DNA of 34,019 nucleotides from an uncultured Methylobacillus sp. GTDB taxonomy: Bacteria; Pseudomonadota; Gammaproteobacteria; Burkholderiales; Methylophilaceae. The position numbers and the translations under genes were made by a program. Positions within the stretch are counted from its first letter, which is position 1, and each line of letters begins with the position of its first letter. Of the stretch, positions 23,579-34,019 are shown in pieces. The notes beneath the pieces were generated by a model that saw only the letters and a program-made list of their open reading frames with translations, had not been told where the DNA came from and did no database searches. The stretch lies in contig CAMLDO010000023.1 in the NCBI GenBank assembly GCA_946478865.1, positions 1-34,019 on the forward strand, written 5' to 3'.

Positions 23579-24970
23579 TCACTCGCTGTCTGGCTCGAAC
23601 CAATTGAGCTTGCTGCGCAGGCTGACCACGCTGCCGATGATGGTCAGGCACGGCGCCCGTAACTGAGCCGCCTCGACCTCCCGCGCCAGATTCGCGATAT
23701 CCGACACTACGACGCGCTGCTGCGGCAAGGTGCCCTGCTGCACCACGGCCGCAGGCGTATCCGGGGGCAATCCGTGCGCCACCAGCTGCCGGCAGATTTC
23801 GGGCAACCCGACCAGGCCCATATAGATCACTACCGTCTGGCCGGGCCGCACCAGCGCCGGCCAATCCAGATCCACCGTGCCGTCGCGCAGATGGCCGGTC
23901 GCAAAAATGCACGACTGCGCATGATCGCGATGGGTAAGAGGAATGCCCGCGTAGCTCGCGACGCCGGAAGCCGCCGTGATACCGGGAACCACCTGGAACG
24001 GAATGCCGTTTTCCATAAGGGTTTCGATTTCCTCGCCGCCGCGCCCGAAAATGAACGGGTCGCCGCCTTTGAGGCGCAAGACGCGCTTGCCTTCCTGGGC
24101 AAGCCGCACCAGCAGCTGGTTGATATCGTCCTGCGGCAATGTGTGCGAAGCCCGCTGTTTGCCGACGTAAATACGCTCCGCATCGCGCCGCACCAGTTCC
24201 ATGACCGGTTCGCTGACCAGTTTGTCGTAGAGCACGACGTCGCACTGCTGCATGAGGCGCAAAGCCCGGAAAGTCAGCAGATCCGGATCGCCGGGACCGC
24301 CGCCGACCAGATATACCTCGCCGCGATGTGCGACATCGGAAGAACCTTGCAGCATGTCTTCCAGTTGCTGGCGGGCCGCCGTCTCCTGCCCGGAAAATAC
24401 ACGCTCGGCCACCGGCCCCTGGAAAACGTTTTCCCAAAAGATGCGTCTCTGCTGCGAACTGCCGAAACGGGCCTTCACCTTGTCGCGAAATTCGCCCGCG
24501 AGCTGGGCAAGACGCCCGTAAGACGCTGGGATCAGGGTTTCCAGCTGCGTCCGCACCATGCGCGCCAGTACAGGCGCATTACCACCGCTCGAAACAGCGA
24601 TCACGATAGGCGACCGGTCTACGACCGAGGGAACAACGAACGTGCACAGCTCTGGCGCATCCACGACATTGACCGGAATATTGCGGGCTTGCGCCGCTTC
24701 GGATATCGCACGGTTGACCGCTTCATCGTCTGTGGCGGCAATGACGAGCTGCGCGCCGTCCAGTTGTCCAGGAGAAAAACGTTCCGCCAAGTGTGTAATC
24801 CGCCCTTGCGAGCGTTGCTCAGCCAGTTCCGCACACAAGTCAGGAGCCGCCACTGTAACCTCGGCCCCCGCCTTGAGCAGCAAGCTGACCTTGCGCAGCG
24901 CGATTTCTCCGCCGCCGACCACGACGCTTCTCCGGCCGCGCAACCTGATAAAGATAGGAAGATAGTCCAT
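23579..24970 (-). CDS. cysG: siroheme synthase (uroporphyrinogen III methyltransferase / precorrin-2 dehydrogenase / ferrochelatase)
   Basis: 463 aa, full length for the fused enzyme. N-terminal NAD-binding domain with [12 protein letters not shown] (16-27), catalytic-region D104 in NVVDAPELC and the phosphoserine region SSGGN (127-131). C-terminal SUMT domain begins [18 protein letters not shown] and contains [13 protein letters not shown] and VPGITAASG. It makes siroheme for sulfite and nitrite reductases from uroporphyrinogen III. No reductase genes are adjacent. It is divergent from miaB; no Shine-Dalgarno is obvious before ATG 24970. Confidence 0.97.
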   Translation of the reverse strand: MDYLPIFIRLRGRRSVVVGGGEIALRKVSLLLKAGAEVTVAAPDLCAELAEQRSQGRITHLAERFSPGQLDGAQLVIAATDDEAVNRAISEAAQARNIPVNVVDAPELCTFVVPSVVDRSPIVIAVSSGGNAPVLARMVRTQLETLIPASYGRLAQLAGEFRDKVKARFGSSQQRRIFWENVFQGPVAERVFSGQETAARQQLEDMLQGSSDVAHRGEVYLVGGGPGDPDLLTFRALRLMQQCDVVLYDKLVSEPVMELVRRDAERIYVGKQRASHTLPQDDINQLLVRLAQEGKRVLRLKGGDPFIFGRGGEEIETLMENGIPFQVVPGITAASGVASYAGIPLTHRDHAQSCIFATGHLRDGTVDLDWPALVRPGQTVVIYMGLVGLPEICRQLVAHGLPPDTPAAVVQQGTLPQQRVVVSDIANLAREVEAAQLRAPCLTIIGSVVSLRSKLNWFEPDSE

Positions 24971-25004
24971 ACAGGCATTTTAGCGTCTTGTCCCGGACCG
25001 CGCG

Positions 25005-25033
25005 TTGCCTTTCGCCCCCCGAAACCCTATAAT
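25005..25033 (+). promoter_or_regulatory. sigma-70 promoter of the miaB operon
   Basis: TTGCCT (25005-25010), 17-bp spacer, TATAAT (25028-25033), a perfect -10 box. Transcription would start near 25040, giving a 5' UTR of about 65 nt before miaB. Confidence 0.75.
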
Positions 25034-25106
25034 GCGCACTTATTCCACTGTTTTATTAAGACATTTTGCAACCCGCCCACTCCCCGCGCGGATCGGCCCT
25101 CCAGCC

Positions 25107-26441
25107 ATGAGCGCTACCAAAAAAGTATTCATCAAGACTTTCGGCTGCCAGATGAACGAGTATGACTCGTCACGCATGGCGGACCTGATGCAGGCTACCG
25201 AAGGCATGCAGCAGACCGAGAACCCGGAAGAAGCCGACCTCATCCTCATCAACACCTGCTCGGTGCGCGAGAAGCCGCAGGAGAAGGTGTTCAGTCAGCT
25301 CGGCCACTACCGAGAGCTCAAGAAAACCAACCCCAACCTCGTCATTGGCGTCGGCGGCTGCGTCGCGAGCCAGGAAGGCCAGGCCATCGTCGAGCGCGCG
25401 CCATTCGTGGACGTCGTGTTCGGCCCGCAGACGCTGCACCGCCTGCCGGAACTGATCGCCGAGAAGCGCAATTCCGGCCGTTCACAGGTAGACATCCGCT
25501 TCCCGGAAATCGAGAAGTTCGACCGCCTGCCGCCGCCGCGTGTCGAAGGCGCCACCGCATTCCTGTCCATCATGGAAGGCTGCAGCAAGTACTGCACCTT
25601 CTGCGTCGTCCCCTACACCCGTGGCGAGGAAGTTTCGCGCCCGTTCGAGGACGTACTGACCGAAGCTGCCCAGCTCGCGCAGCAAGGCGTCAAGGAACTC
25701 ACGCTGCTGGGCCAGAACGTGAATGGCTACCGCGGGAAGATGGCCGACGGCGAAATCGCCGACCTCGCAATCCTGCTGGAATACCTGCACGACATCCCCG
25801 GTATTGAGCGCCTGCGTTACACCACCTCGCACCCGAACGAGATGAGCCCGGCGCTGATCGAGGCTTTCGCCAAGCTGCCCAAGCTGGTGTCGCACCTGCA
25901 CCTGCCGGTGCAGGCCGGCTCCGACCGCATCTTGATGGCGATGAAGCGCAATTACACCGCGCTGCAGTACAAATCCATCATCCGCAAGCTACGCGCCGCA
26001 CGCCCCGACCTGCACCTGTCGTCCGACTTCATCGTCGGCTTTCCGGGTGAAACCGAAGCCGACTTCGAGGCCACGATGAAGCTCATCGAGGACGTTGGTT
26101 TCGACTACAGTTTCAGCTTCCTTTACAGCCCGCGCCCCGGTACTGGCGCCTCCTACTTAAGCGATGACACGCCGGCGGATGTAAAGCAGGCGCGTCTGGA
26201 ACGCTTGCAGGCGCGCATCGAGCAGATGGGCTACGAGAACAGCAAGAAAATGGTGGGCACCGTGCAACGCGTGCTGATCGAGGGCACTTCGCGCAAGGAC
26301 GTGAATCAGCTCGCCGGTCGCACGGACAACAACCGTATCGTGAACTTCGACGGCCCCGCACACCTCATAAACTCCTTTGCCACCGTACGCATTACCGAAG
26401 CGCTGCCGCATAGTCTGCGCGGCGAACTCGTGAACGGCTAA
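25107..26441 (+). CDS. miaB: tRNA-2-methylthio-N6-isopentenyladenosine37 methylthiotransferase
   Basis: 444 aa. ATG 25107 is chosen because relatives begin just before [12 protein letters not shown] and the promoter at 25005-25033 lies inside the longer frame. UPF0004 domain with C14, C51 (INTCSVR) and C85 (GGCVAS) binding an auxiliary [4Fe-4S]; radical SAM motif C159-SKYC-TFC166; C-terminal TRAM domain (about 375-440). Adds the methylthio group at position 2 of i6A37 in tRNAs reading UNN codons. No Shine-Dalgarno is visible. First gene of miaB-phoH-ybeY-corC. Confidence 0.97.
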   Translation: MSATKKVFIKTFGCQMNEYDSSRMADLMQATEGMQQTENPEEADLILINTCSVREKPQEKVFSQLGHYRELKKTNPNLVIGVGGCVASQEGQAIVERAPFVDVVFGPQTLHRLPELIAEKRNSGRSQVDIRFPEIEKFDRLPPPRVEGATAFLSIMEGCSKYCTFCVVPYTRGEEVSRPFEDVLTEAAQLAQQGVKELTLLGQNVNGYRGKMADGEIADLAILLEYLHDIPGIERLRYTTSHPNEMSPALIEAFAKLPKLVSHLHLPVQAGSDRILMAMKRNYTALQYKSIIRKLRAARPDLHLSSDFIVGFPGETEADFEATMKLIEDVGFDYSFSFLYSPRPGTGASYLSDDTPADVKQARLERLQARIEQMGYENSKKMVGTVQRVLIEGTSRKDVNQLAGRTDNNRIVNFDGPAHLINSFATVRITEALPHSLRGELVNG

Positions 26442-26445
26442 TCCC

Positions 26446-27393
26446 TTGGAAATCGACTTTACTCCCGAAGACAACACCCGCCTCGCCAACCTGTGCGGGG
26501 TGCTGGACGAAAACCTGAAACAGATCGAAGACGCACTGGACGTGGGTATTGCCCGGCGCGGCGCCAACTTCCGGCTGTCGGGCGAAACGCACAACATGCG
26601 CCTCGCCTCGCAATTGCTGCAGGATTTCTATGCCCGTGCCAAGAAACCGATCAGCCTCGAGGACGTACAACTCGGCCTGGTCGAGGTCGGCAAACTGAGT
26701 CCCGACGCCGTGACCACGGCTTCGATGCCTGTGCTCATGACGCGCCGATCCGACCTGCACGGCCGCACGCCGCGCCAGGTGGAATATCTGCAGCAAATCC
26801 AGGAATTCGACATCACTTTCGGCATCGGCCCGGCCGGTACCGGCAAGACCTACCTCGCCGTCGCGAGCGCGGTGGATGCGCTGACACGCGACCGCGTGAA
26901 GCGCATTATCCTCGTGCGTCCCGCAGTGGAAGCCGGCGAGCGCCTCGGCTTCCTGCCCGGCGACCTTTCGCAGAAGGTCGACCCGTACCTGCGCCCGCTG
27001 TACGACGCGCTATACGACCTCATGGGCTTCGACACCGTGCACAAGATGTTCGAGCGCAACGCGATCGAGGTCGCCCCGCTCGCCTACATGCGCGGCCGCA
27101 CACTCAACCAGAGCTTCATCATCCTCGACGAGGCGCAGAACACCACGCCCGAACAGATGAAGATGTTCCTCACGCGTATCGGCTTCGGCACCAAGGCGGT
27201 GATCACCGGCGACGTGACGCAGATCGACCTCGCGCGTGGGCAGAAGAGCGGCCTCGTGGAAGCGCAAAAGGTGCTCAAGGACGTACGCGGCATCGCGATG
27301 ACGCAGTTCCTCTCCGACGACGTGGTGCGCCACCCGCTCGTGCAGAAGATCATCAACGCCTACGAGCGTTACGAACAGAACCAGCAGCAATGA
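26446..27393 (+). CDS. ybeZ: PhoH-like (YbeZ) ATPase
   Basis: 315 aa. The start is TTG 26446, 4 bases after the miaB stop; the conserved N-terminal segment [17 protein letters not shown] begins right there and no ATG fits. Walker A GPAGTGKT (128-135) and Walker [10 protein letters not shown], plus the final [22 protein letters not shown], identify PhoH. It works with YbeY in rRNA processing/ribosome quality control. The stop overlaps the ybeY ATG (ATGA). Confidence 0.94.
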   Translation: MEIDFTPEDNTRLANLCGVLDENLKQIEDALDVGIARRGANFRLSGETHNMRLASQLLQDFYARAKKPISLEDVQLGLVEVGKLSPDAVTTASMPVLMTRRSDLHGRTPRQVEYLQQIQEFDITFGIGPAGTGKTYLAVASAVDALTRDRVKRIILVRPAVEAGERLGFLPGDLSQKVDPYLRPLYDALYDLMGFDTVHKMFERNAIEVAPLAYMRGRTLNQSFIILDEAQNTTPEQMKMFLTRIGFGTKAVITGDVTQIDLARGQKSGLVEAQKVLKDVRGIAMTQFLSDDVVRHPLVQKIINAYERYEQNQQQ

Positions 27394-27866
27394 GCAGCGG
27401 CCGAAAACCGAAACTCGAACTCGCAGTGCAGTACGCGGTAAAACCTGAAAATGTTCCGACCCGCGCCCAGTTCAAGAAATGGGCGAGCGCTGCACTGGAA
27501 GAAGATGCCGAAGTGGCATTGCGCATCGTAGGCGAAGTCGAGGGCCGCGAACTCAACCGCGACTATCGCGGCAAGGACTACGCCACCAATGTGCTCACCT
27601 TCCCATTGACCGACGATCCCATCCTCATGGGCGACATCGTGCTTTGCCACACCGTGGTAGAGAAGGAAGCACTGGAACAGAACAAGCTGCTCGAAGCGCA
27701 TTACGCGCATCTGGTCGTGCACGGCATGCTGCACATGCAAGGCTACGACCATGAAACCGACGACGAGGCCGAAGTGATGGAAGCACGTGAAACACAAATC
27801 GTCACAGAATTAGGCTATGCTGACCCCTATCTTATTGAAAAGGAAGCCATAAAACATGGCGGATGA
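27390..27866 (+). CDS. ybeY: endoribonuclease YbeY
   Basis: 158 aa. Zn-binding motif [11 protein letters not shown] (H111, H115, H121) and the earlier [28 protein letters not shown] block are diagnostic. Acts in 16S rRNA 3' maturation and 70S quality control. Starts inside the phoH stop (ATGA) and overlaps the corC start by 11 bases, so translation of the three genes is coupled. Confidence 0.96.
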   Translation: MSSGRKPKLELAVQYAVKPENVPTRAQFKKWASAALEEDAEVALRIVGEVEGRELNRDYRGKDYATNVLTFPLTDDPILMGDIVLCHTVVEKEALEQNKLLEAHYAHLVVHGMLHMQGYDHETDDEAEVMEARETQIVTELGYADPYLIEKEAIKHGG

Positions 27867-28707
27867 CAGTAGTAAACCCAGTTGGCTTGAACGAATATCG
27901 CACCTGCTCCTGCGCGAGCCGGAAGACCGCGAACAACTGGTAGAACTCCTCCACTCTTCTTACGAGCGCAACCTGCTCGACGCCGATGCCCTCTCGATGA
28001 TCGAGGGTGTGCTCCAGGTTTCGGAAATGCAGGTGCGCGACATCATGATCCCGCGCTCGCAGATGGACGTGATCGACATCACCGATCCGGCCGAGAAATT
28101 CATCCCCTTCGTCATCGAAACCGCGCACTCGCGCTTTCCCGTGATCGGCGAAAACAAGGACGACATCCTTGGTATCCTGCTCGCCAAGGACCTGCTGCGC
28201 TACTACGCAGGCGAGGATTTCGATGTGCGCGACATGCTACGCCCGGCAGTGTTCATCCCCGAATCCAAGCGTCTCAACGTGCTGCTCAAGGAATTCCGCG
28301 GCAACCGCAACCACATCGCCATCGTCGTCGATGAATACGGCGGCGTGGCTGGCATGGTGACCATCGAGGACGTGCTGGAGCAGATCGTCGGCGACATCGA
28401 GGACGAATACGACTACGACGAAACCGAGGACAATATTTTCCGTGACGCCAGCGGCCGCTTCCGCGTCAAGGCGCTGACCGAGATCGCCGACTTCAACGAG
28501 GCGCTCGGCGTGGAGTTCAGCGACGAGGAGTTCTCGACCATCGGCGGGCTGGTCGTCAGCAAGTTCGGGCATTTGCCGAAACGCGCGGAACAGGTGGAAT
28601 TTGAGGGACTGCGCTTCACGGTATTGCGCGCGGACAGCAGACGCGTACATTCTCTGCTGGTAGAACAGCTGGAAGCAACACCGCTCGCCGAAGCTACCGG
28701 AATCTAA
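27856..28707 (+). CDS. corC: CorC/YbeX: CBS-pair and CorC_HlyC domain protein
   Basis: 283 aa. After an N-terminal region ([18 protein letters not shown]) come two CBS domains (about 60-185, with [20 protein letters not shown] and [27 protein letters not shown]) and a C-terminal CorC_HlyC domain (about 200-275). No TM segments, like E. coli YbeX, which is linked to Mg/Co efflux and ribosome metabolism. Its start overlaps ybeY. In relatives lnt follows directly; here three genes intervene. Confidence 0.95.
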   Translation: MADDSSKPSWLERISHLLLREPEDREQLVELLHSSYERNLLDADALSMIEGVLQVSEMQVRDIMIPRSQMDVIDITDPAEKFIPFVIETAHSRFPVIGENKDDILGILLAKDLLRYYAGEDFDVRDMLRPAVFIPESKRLNVLLKEFRGNRNHIAIVVDEYGGVAGMVTIEDVLEQIVGDIEDEYDYDETEDNIFRDASGRFRVKALTEIADFNEALGVEFSDEEFSTIGGLVVSKFGHLPKRAEQVEFEGLRFTVLRADSRRVHSLLVEQLEATPLAEATGI

Positions 28708-28785
28708 GCTGCTGATCCGAGGGAACTTTTGACGAGCCGGTCATCTCCTAGCTAGACAGGTTGGTATCTTGACCAGGAGCACACC

Positions 28786-29148
28786 ATGAGAGTTCTTACC
28801 GCAATGCTGCTTGCCGGCCTTTCCGTGCCGGCCATGGCGAACAGCGACGAAATCCCTTTGGGCGAACACGAGTTCGTGGAGCGCATCAAGACCGCCGACA
28901 AGGCAGAAATCGTCGCGCAGCTGGGAGAACCCGCTCGCGCTATCGACGTGAAAGACGACGAGACCGGCGAAATCATGGGCTCCATCTGGCATTACCACTA
29001 CCTGAACACAGCCGAGAACGGCGACTACTACAAGACAACCGAACTGGATTTCGTGGGAGACCAGGTGGTTACAGTGGTGTTCAGTACGATGGAGGATACG
29101 GGCTCCGATGTACCTACAGCAATGGAGCCCGAACTCATCCAGCAATAA
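28786..29148 (+). CDS. small secreted protein, possibly SmpA/BamE-like fold
   Basis: 120 aa. AGGAG lies 7-11 nt before ATG. Signal peptide 1-18 (predicted cut AMA|NS). The mature part (IVAQLGEPARAIDVKD..., IWHYHYLNT..., TTELDFVGDQVVTVVFS) has the pattern of the SmpA/OmlA/BamE fold: a helix followed by LGEP and beta strands with W and Y. There is no lipobox Cys, so it is not a BamE lipoprotein. Function unknown. It lies 78 bases after corC and stops 6 bases before the convergent mscL. Confidence 0.75.
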   Translation: MRVLTAMLLAGLSVPAMANSDEIPLGEHEFVERIKTADKAEIVAQLGEPARAIDVKDDETGEIMGSIWHYHYLNTAENGDYYKTTELDFVGDQVVTVVFSTMEDTGSDVPTAMEPELIQQ

Positions 29149-29154
29149 CCCTGG

Positions 29155-29598
29155 CTACAAGTCAGAGGTGCAGTGGGGGCACCGGGTCGCCTTGATCGGG
29201 ATCGCCGTGAAGCAACGCGGGCAATCCTTGGTTTCCGGGGCGGCTGGTGCCTCTTCTGTCGTCTGCAGCTTGTTCATGGCACGAACCAGCATGAACACGG
29301 CAAAGGCGACGATGGTGAAGCTCACCAGCGAGTTGATGAATATCCCGTAGTTCAGCGTCACCGCGCCGGCTTTCTTCGCCGCATCAAGCGAGGCGTAAGG
29401 CTCGGCAGTCGCGCCTTCTTTCAGCACGAGGAACAGGTTGGTGAAGTCCACGTTGCCCAGCAACAGGCCTATGGGCGGCATGATGACATCGTCCACCAGC
29501 GATTTGACGATGGCTCCGAACGCCGCACCGATGATGATACCGACCGCCATGTCCACCACGTTGCCGCGCATGGCAAATTTCTTGAATTCCTGCAGCAT
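29155..29598 (-). CDS. mscL: large-conductance mechanosensitive channel with C-terminal zinc-ribbon
   Basis: 147 aa. ATG 29598 follows GGGAGGG and begins [20 protein letters not shown], the usual MscL start. TM1 is at about 15-40 ([23 protein letters not shown]) and TM2 at about 85-107 ([19 protein letters not shown]). After a Pro/Ala/Glu linker the C-terminus is CPRCF...CPHC (C126, C129, C140, C143), a zinc-ribbon-like motif that replaces the usual cytoplasmic helix. Gated by membrane tension to release solutes during hypo-osmotic shock. Confidence 0.95.
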   Translation of the reverse strand: MLQEFKKFAMRGNVVDMAVGIIIGAAFGAIVKSLVDDVIMPPIGLLLGNVDFTNLFLVLKEGATAEPYASLDAAKKAGAVTLNYGIFINSLVSFTIVAFAVFMLVRAMNKLQTTEEAPAAPETKDCPRCFTAIPIKATRCPHCTSDL

Positions 29599-29736
29599 TG
29601 CACCCTCCCTTGTTGATGAAGATTGAAAAAAAGGGCGCAGATACAGCCATGCCGTCCCGCACACCTTTCGATTAATATGTCTCTTTGACCGGACTTAAGT
29701 TTCCCCAATTTAACCATCCCCACCACCGGATTTGCA

Positions 29737-30588
29737 ATGAGCACGGCCACGACACTACTGACCCCCCGGGATCACGACCGCGACAGCGCAGGCATGACCT
29801 ATGTCTATCCGGTCGTGTCGCGCCGGGCTCGCGGCGTTTCGATAGGCATCAACCTCAATCCCAACAACGCCTGTAACTGGCGCTGCATCTACTGCCAGGT
29901 CCCTGATTTGACGCGGGGAGCAGCGCCTGGAATCGATCTTGCGAAGCTCGAAGCCGAGCTGCGGACCATGCTCCAGGATGTGCTCGAGGGCAGCTTCATG
30001 CAGCAGCGCGTGCCCGAAGAAGCGCGCCATCTCGAAGACATCGCCTTCTCCGGCAACGGCGAACCGACCAGCTCCGCCGAATTCGGCGCGGCCATCGCCG
30101 TCGTCGAACGCGCACTACAGGACTTCGGCCTACTCGGCCGGCTGCGTGTACGCCTCATCACCAACGGCAGCCTCATGGAAAAACCGGGCGTACTCGACGC
30201 GATCTCCCACCTCGGGCGCATCAATGGAGAGGTGTGGTTCAAGGTGGATGCCGCGACCACGGAAGGCATAGCCCGGATCAATGACGTGCGGCTGAATCCG
30301 CAAGGCATACTCGAGCGTCTCCGGCTATGCGCGCAGCACTGCTCGACCTGGGTGCAAACCTGCGTGTTCGCGCTCGACGGCGAACCGCCGTCCGAAACTG
30401 AAATCGCAGCCTATCTCGATCTGCTGCAACAAGCTTCCACAGCGATTTCCGGCGTTCACCTCTACGGTCTGGCCCGTCCCTCGATGCAGGCGGAAGCTCC
30501 GCGTTTGTCGCGGCTCTCCGAAGATTGGATGCATGCGCTGGCCGACCGTATTCGCGAACACTGCATTACTGTCCACGTCAGTCCTTGA
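29737..30588 (+). CDS. radical SAM protein
   Basis: 283 aa. The [4Fe-4S]/SAM motif is C46-NWR-C50-IY-C53, after the strand GVSIGINLNPNNA, with the glycine-rich FSGNGEPTSS and LITNGSLM as in the wider family. The substrate is not known; the layout of the first half is similar to uncharacterised radical SAM proteins found next to housekeeping genes. It has no Shine-Dalgarno. Divergent from mscL, 43 bases before lnt on the same strand. Confidence 0.88.
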   Translation: MSTATTLLTPRDHDRDSAGMTYVYPVVSRRARGVSIGINLNPNNACNWRCIYCQVPDLTRGAAPGIDLAKLEAELRTMLQDVLEGSFMQQRVPEEARHLEDIAFSGNGEPTSSAEFGAAIAVVERALQDFGLLGRLRVRLITNGSLMEKPGVLDAISHLGRINGEVWFKVDAATTEGIARINDVRLNPQGILERLRLCAQHCSTWVQTCVFALDGEPPSETEIAAYLDLLQQASTAISGVHLYGLARPSMQAEAPRLSRLSEDWMHALADRIREHCITVHVSP

Positions 30589-30631
30589 GCGATAATGCCG
30601 CTTTTACACACTCACTGACCGCTCCGTGTAC

Positions 30632-32101
30632 ATGCTGCTCAATACCCCGTGGCTCCAGCGACTGGCCGCCCTTCTGCTCGGTGCGCTCGCCGTGTTCGGC
30701 TATGCGCCGTTCTACCTTTATCCCATCCCCATCCTGACGCTGGCCGGGCTGTTTTTCCTCTGGCGTAGTGCGCAAACGCCTCGCCAGAGTTTTCAGCTAG
30801 GCTATTTCTACGGTCTCGGCCTGTTCGGCGCGGGCGTTTCCTGGATTTATGTGAGCCTGCACGATTTCGGCGGAATGCCGCTGGCAGCAGCAGCTGTGGC
30901 CACCACCGGATTCTGCGCCTTCCTGGCACTGTTTCCGGCAGCAGCGGGCTGGCTGAGCAGCCGCTTCGGCGAGCGCAAAGCCTGGGCGATGCCCTTCGCC
31001 TGGGTGCTGACGGAATGGGTGCTCAACTGGATTTTCACCGGCTTCCCGTGGATGACCCTCGGCTATTCGCAAGTGCCGTACAGCCCGCTCGCAGGTCTCG
31101 CGCCCGTGTTCGGCGTATTCGGCGTTTCACTGGCTGCCACCGTTGCCGCCGCGCTGCTCCCGGCGCTATTCAACGCAAGAGTGCGCAAACCGGTGCTGAC
31201 CGCACTGCTCGCTCTCTGGATTACGGGCAGTGCGCTCAAGCATGTCGAATGGAGCGCGCCTATCGGGAAACCCGTCAGCGTGAGTCTGCTGCAAGGCAAT
31301 ATCCCGCAGGACATGAAATGGCAGCCGGAGGAAGTCCGCAACACGCTGCAAACCTACCTCGAACTCGCCCGTACGAATCCAGCCGAATTGGTAGTGCTGC
31401 CGGAAACCGCGCTCCCGCTGCTCTGGCACCAGGTGCCGGCAGATTACTTGGCGGCACTGGCCGAAGCGGCGGGGGCGCTAGGCGGCGATACGCTGGTCGG
31501 CGCGCCGGAACAGATCGGCGACGAGTATTTCAACAGTATGTTCAGCCTGGGCAATAGCCGGCCGCAGAGCTACAGCAAATTCCATCTCGTGCCATTCGGC
31601 GAGTTCATTCCGTTCAAGGTGGCGCTGGGGTGGATCTACCACGATTTGCTGCACATCCCTTTGTCCGACCTCAGCTCCGGGCCGAAATACCAGAAACCAC
31701 TCGCGGTCGCCGGGCAGAAGATTGCGGTCAATATCTGCTACGAGGACGTGTTCGGCGAAGAGATCATCCGCCAGCTGCCCGAAGCGACACTGCTGGTGAA
31801 TGCCAGCAACGATGCCTGGTACGGACATTCGCTCGCCGCGCACCAGCACCTGCAGATTTCGCAGACGCGCGCGATGGAAACCGCCCGTATGATGCTGCGC
31901 GCCACCAATACCGGCGCCACTGCCATCGTCGCGCCGGACGGCACCATCGTCACCGAGGCGCCACACTTCACTACGACGGCCCTGACCGGGCAGGCGCAGG
32001 GCTATATCGGAACGACACCTTATGTGCGCTGGGGCAATTGGCCCGCAATCACGCTGATCCTGCTGGCGCTCGGGCTTTTGTGGGGGCGCAAAAAGAAGTA
32101 A
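30632..32101 (+). CDS. lnt: apolipoprotein N-acyltransferase
   Basis: 489 aa from ATG 30632 (a GTG at 30626 is also possible; neither has a Shine-Dalgarno). The N-terminal half is a bundle of about seven TM helices; the periplasmic nitrilase domain holds the catalytic triad E258 (VVLPETALP), K316 ([14 protein letters not shown]) and C369 (NICYEDVFG), and a final TM helix ends the protein with RKKK. It adds the third acyl chain to lipoprotein N-termini in the inner membrane. It lies 37 bases upstream of glyQ. Confidence 0.97.
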   Translation: MLLNTPWLQRLAALLLGALAVFGYAPFYLYPIPILTLAGLFFLWRSAQTPRQSFQLGYFYGLGLFGAGVSWIYVSLHDFGGMPLAAAAVATTGFCAFLALFPAAAGWLSSRFGERKAWAMPFAWVLTEWVLNWIFTGFPWMTLGYSQVPYSPLAGLAPVFGVFGVSLAATVAAALLPALFNARVRKPVLTALLALWITGSALKHVEWSAPIGKPVSVSLLQGNIPQDMKWQPEEVRNTLQTYLELARTNPAELVVLPETALPLLWHQVPADYLAALAEAAGALGGDTLVGAPEQIGDEYFNSMFSLGNSRPQSYSKFHLVPFGEFIPFKVALGWIYHDLLHIPLSDLSSGPKYQKPLAVAGQKIAVNICYEDVFGEEIIRQLPEATLLVNASNDAWYGHSLAAHQHLQISQTRAMETARMMLRATNTGATAIVAPDGTIVTEAPHFTTTALTGQAQGYIGTTPYVRWGNWPAITLILLALGLLWGRKKK

Positions 32102-32138
32102 AATCAAGCCCTTTTGCAAAACAAGAACAGCGACTCCG

Positions 32139-33056
32139 ATGCTGACTTTCCAACAGATCATCCTCACCCTGCAACAATACTGGGACAAGCAAGGCTGCGC
32201 GCTGCTGCAGCCCTACGACATGGAGGTCGGCGCCGGCACCAGCCACACCGCGACTTTCCTGCGCGCGCTCGGCCCCGAACCGTGGAAGGCCGCCTATGTG
32301 CAGCCGAGCCGCCGCCCCAAGGACGGCCGCTATGGCGAAAACCCGAACCGCCTGCAGCACTACTACCAGTTCCAGGTCGTGCTCAAACCCGCGCCGGCCG
32401 ACATCCTCGAACTCTATCTCGGATCGCTCGAAGCACTGGGCTTCGATCTGCACAAGAACGACATCCGCTTCGTCGAGGACGACTGGGAAAATCCGACGCT
32501 GGGTGCCTGGGGCCTGGGATGGGAAGTCTGGCTCAACGGCATGGAAGTCACGCAGTTCACCTACTTCCAGCAGGTCGGCGGCATCAACTGCCGTCCGATC
32601 ACGGGTGAAATCACTTACGGCCTGGAGCGTCTCGCGATGTATCTGCAAGGCGTGGACAACGTGTTCGATCTCACCTACGCACCCGGCCTCAAGTACGGCG
32701 ACGTGTTCCACCAGAACGAGGTCGAGCAGTCTGCATATAACTTCGAGCACAGCAACGTCGAATTCCTGCTGGGTGCATTCAATGCGCACGAAAAGACCGC
32801 GCAGGACCTCATGACCGCCCAGCTCGCGCTGCCCGCCTACGAGCAAGTGCTCAAGGCCGCGCACACGTTCAACCTGCTGGATGCACGCGGTGCAATTTCC
32901 GTCACCGAGCGCGCCGCCTACATCGGCCGCATCCGCAACCTCGCGCGCAGCGTCGCGCAAGCCTACCTGGACAGCCGCGCGCGGCTCGGCTTCCCCATGG
33001 CCCCCAAGGAATGGGCCGATGAAGTACTGGCGCAAATGGACAAGAAAGCCGCATGA
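32139..33056 (+). CDS. glyQ: glycyl-tRNA synthetase alpha subunit
   Basis: 305 aa, standard length. Starts [20 protein letters not shown]. Class II catalytic motifs are recognisable: [52 protein letters not shown] and [23 protein letters not shown]. Forms the alpha2beta2 synthetase with GlyS. The stop overlaps the glyS ATG (ATGA). Confidence 0.98.
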   Translation: MLTFQQIILTLQQYWDKQGCALLQPYDMEVGAGTSHTATFLRALGPEPWKAAYVQPSRRPKDGRYGENPNRLQHYYQFQVVLKPAPADILELYLGSLEALGFDLHKNDIRFVEDDWENPTLGAWGLGWEVWLNGMEVTQFTYFQQVGGINCRPITGEITYGLERLAMYLQGVDNVFDLTYAPGLKYGDVFHQNEVEQSAYNFEHSNVEFLLGAFNAHEKTAQDLMTAQLALPAYEQVLKAAHTFNLLDARGAISVTERAAYIGRIRNLARSVAQAYLDSRARLGFPMAPKEWADEVLAQMDKKAA

Positions 33057-34019
33057 GCATGAGCAACCGCAATCTCCTGGTCGAACTGTTTGTCGAAGAG
33101 CTGCCGCCCAAGGCACTCAGGAAACTCGGCGACTCCTTCGCCGCCACACTGTTCGACACCCTGAAAGCACAAGGCCTGACGAGCGAGCAATCCGCCATCA
33201 CGCCATTCGCATCGCCGCGCCGTCTGGCCGCGCACATTACCGACGTCGCCGCGCAAGCTGCTGACAAGCCGGTTTCGCAAAAACTCATGCCTGTGGCCGT
33301 TGGCCTGGATGCCAATGGCCAGCCGACCCCGGCGCTGCTGAAAAAGCTCGGCGCACTGGGCGCCGACGCCTCGGTGGTGCCGCAGCTCAAGTGCGAGAAC
33401 GATGGCAAGGCCGATGTGCTGTTCCTGGATACCGTAATGTCCGGCGCCAAGCTCGCCGACGGGCTGCAAAAGGCGCTGGATGAGGCACTCGCCAAGCTGC
33501 CGATTCCCAAGGTGATGTCCTACCAGCTCGACGATGGCTGGAGCAATGTCAACTTCGTGCGCCCCGCGCATGGCTTGGTCGCACTGCACGGCGAGGACGT
33601 GATTCCCGTCGCGACGCTGGGGCTCGCTTCCAGCAACATGACGCACGGCCATCGCTTCGAAGCACTGCACCATCCTGTGCGTCTCAAGAACGCCGACAGC
33701 TACGAAAATCAATTGGCTACGGAAGGCGCGGTCATTGCCGGTTTCGATGCGCGTCGCGCCGAGATCGTGCGCCAACTCACCGAAGCCGCTGCCAAGCAAG
33801 GGCTGACTCCCATCGAGGACGAGGCACTGCTGGACGAAGTCACGGCGCTGGTCGAGCGACCCAACGTACTGCTCGGCCAGTTCGAGGAGGCCTTCCTTGA
33901 AGTGCCGCAGGAATGCCTCATCCTCACGATGAAGGCCAACCAGAAATATTTCCCGTTGCTGGATGGCAACGGCAAGCTCACCAACAAGTTCCTGATCGTT
34001 TCCAACATCCGCCCGGTCG
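33053..34019 (+). CDS. glyS: glycyl-tRNA synthetase beta subunit (3' end outside window)
   Basis: 322 codons are visible of a usual ~690-700, open to the window edge. ATG 33053 overlaps the glyQ stop; an in-frame ATG at 33059 is an equally good start, since relatives begin near [16 protein letters not shown]. Conserved segments include [36 protein letters not shown] and [15 protein letters not shown]. It binds tRNA-Gly and completes the synthetase with GlyQ. Confidence 0.96.
   Translation, partial: MSMSNRNLLVELFVEELPPKALRKLGDSFAATLFDTLKAQGLTSEQSAITPFASPRRLAAHITDVAAQAADKPVSQKLMPVAVGLDANGQPTPALLKKLGALGADASVVPQLKCENDGKADVLFLDTVMSGAKLADGLQKALDEALAKLPIPKVMSYQLDDGWSNVNFVRPAHGLVALHGEDVIPVATLGLASSNMTHGHRFEALHHPVRLKNADSYENQLATEGAVIAGFDARRAEIVRQLTEAAAKQGLTPIEDEALLDEVTALVERPNVLLGQFEEAFLEVPQECLILTMKANQKYFPLLDGNGKLTNKFLIVSNIRPV

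Noticed and set aside
23774..25165. 463-codon plus-strand frame opposite cysG
   Set aside because: Mirror of the CysG reading frame in GC-rich DNA; Arg/Ala/His-rich with no conserved domain.
28726..28785. TTGACG...TAGACA as a promoter for the BamE-like gene
   Set aside because: 18-bp spacer and a poor -10 box (3 of 6); too weak to list as a feature.

Overview
The window is about 34 kb of gene-dense, GC-rich chromosome. It looks betaproteobacterial. The evidence is the gene order miaB-phoH-ybeY-corC...lnt-glyQ-glyS, the EnvZ/OmpR pair, the coxB with a fused cytochrome c domain, a split P-protein glycine cleavage operon (gcvPA/gcvPB) and a stand-alone formaldehyde-activating enzyme. A member of the Nitrosomonadales (Gallionella/Sulfuricella/Thiobacillus-like) is my best guess, but this is inference and no 16S or tRNA gene is present.

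Left end (1-4000, minus strand): two paralogous secreted proteins. The first is a large protein cut by the window edge, with two copies of a ~300-residue module joined by a Thr/Ser/Pro linker. The second has one module followed by a Thr-rich tail. Each gene has its own long leader, and each leader carries a clear GEMM-I (cyclic-di-GMP-I) riboswitch aptamer. Between aptamer and start codon both leaders also keep an 11-bp helix that would bury the Shine-Dalgarno, with compensatory base changes between the two copies. The pair looks like a c-di-GMP-controlled surface or matrix protein system and is the most interesting part of the window.

4000-8150: a small operon of a GNAT acetyltransferase, a DinB-fold protein, a short-chain dehydrogenase and a YkgJ-type cysteine cluster protein; then a periplasmic YVTN beta-propeller; then, on the minus strand, a Yip1-like membrane protein and a DUF6494 protein. 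8380-13140: a DUF2244 gene followed by coxB-coxA-coxC (aa3-type cytochrome c oxidase) and a two-TM protein. 13296-17913: glycine cleavage operon gcvT-gcvH-gcvPA-gcvPB plus an acylphosphatase gene overlapping its end.

18000-21215: fae (formaldehyde-activating enzyme) and a secreted His/Gly/Lys-tailed protein on the minus strand; a divergent orphan nuoI-type ferredoxin gene; a lipocalin preceded by a tiny Gly/Ser-rich membrane protein; and an EF-hand secreted protein. 21500-23514: ompR-envZ, with OmpR-like and Fur-like motifs upstream. 23579-24970: cysG (siroheme synthase) on the minus strand. 25107-34019: the conserved tRNA/ribosome/envelope cluster miaB, phoH, ybeY, corC, interrupted by a BamE/SmpA-like small secreted protein, mscL and a radical SAM gene, then lnt, glyQ and the 5' part of glyS, which runs off the window.

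No insertion sequence, CRISPR array, phage gene, tRNA or rRNA was seen.
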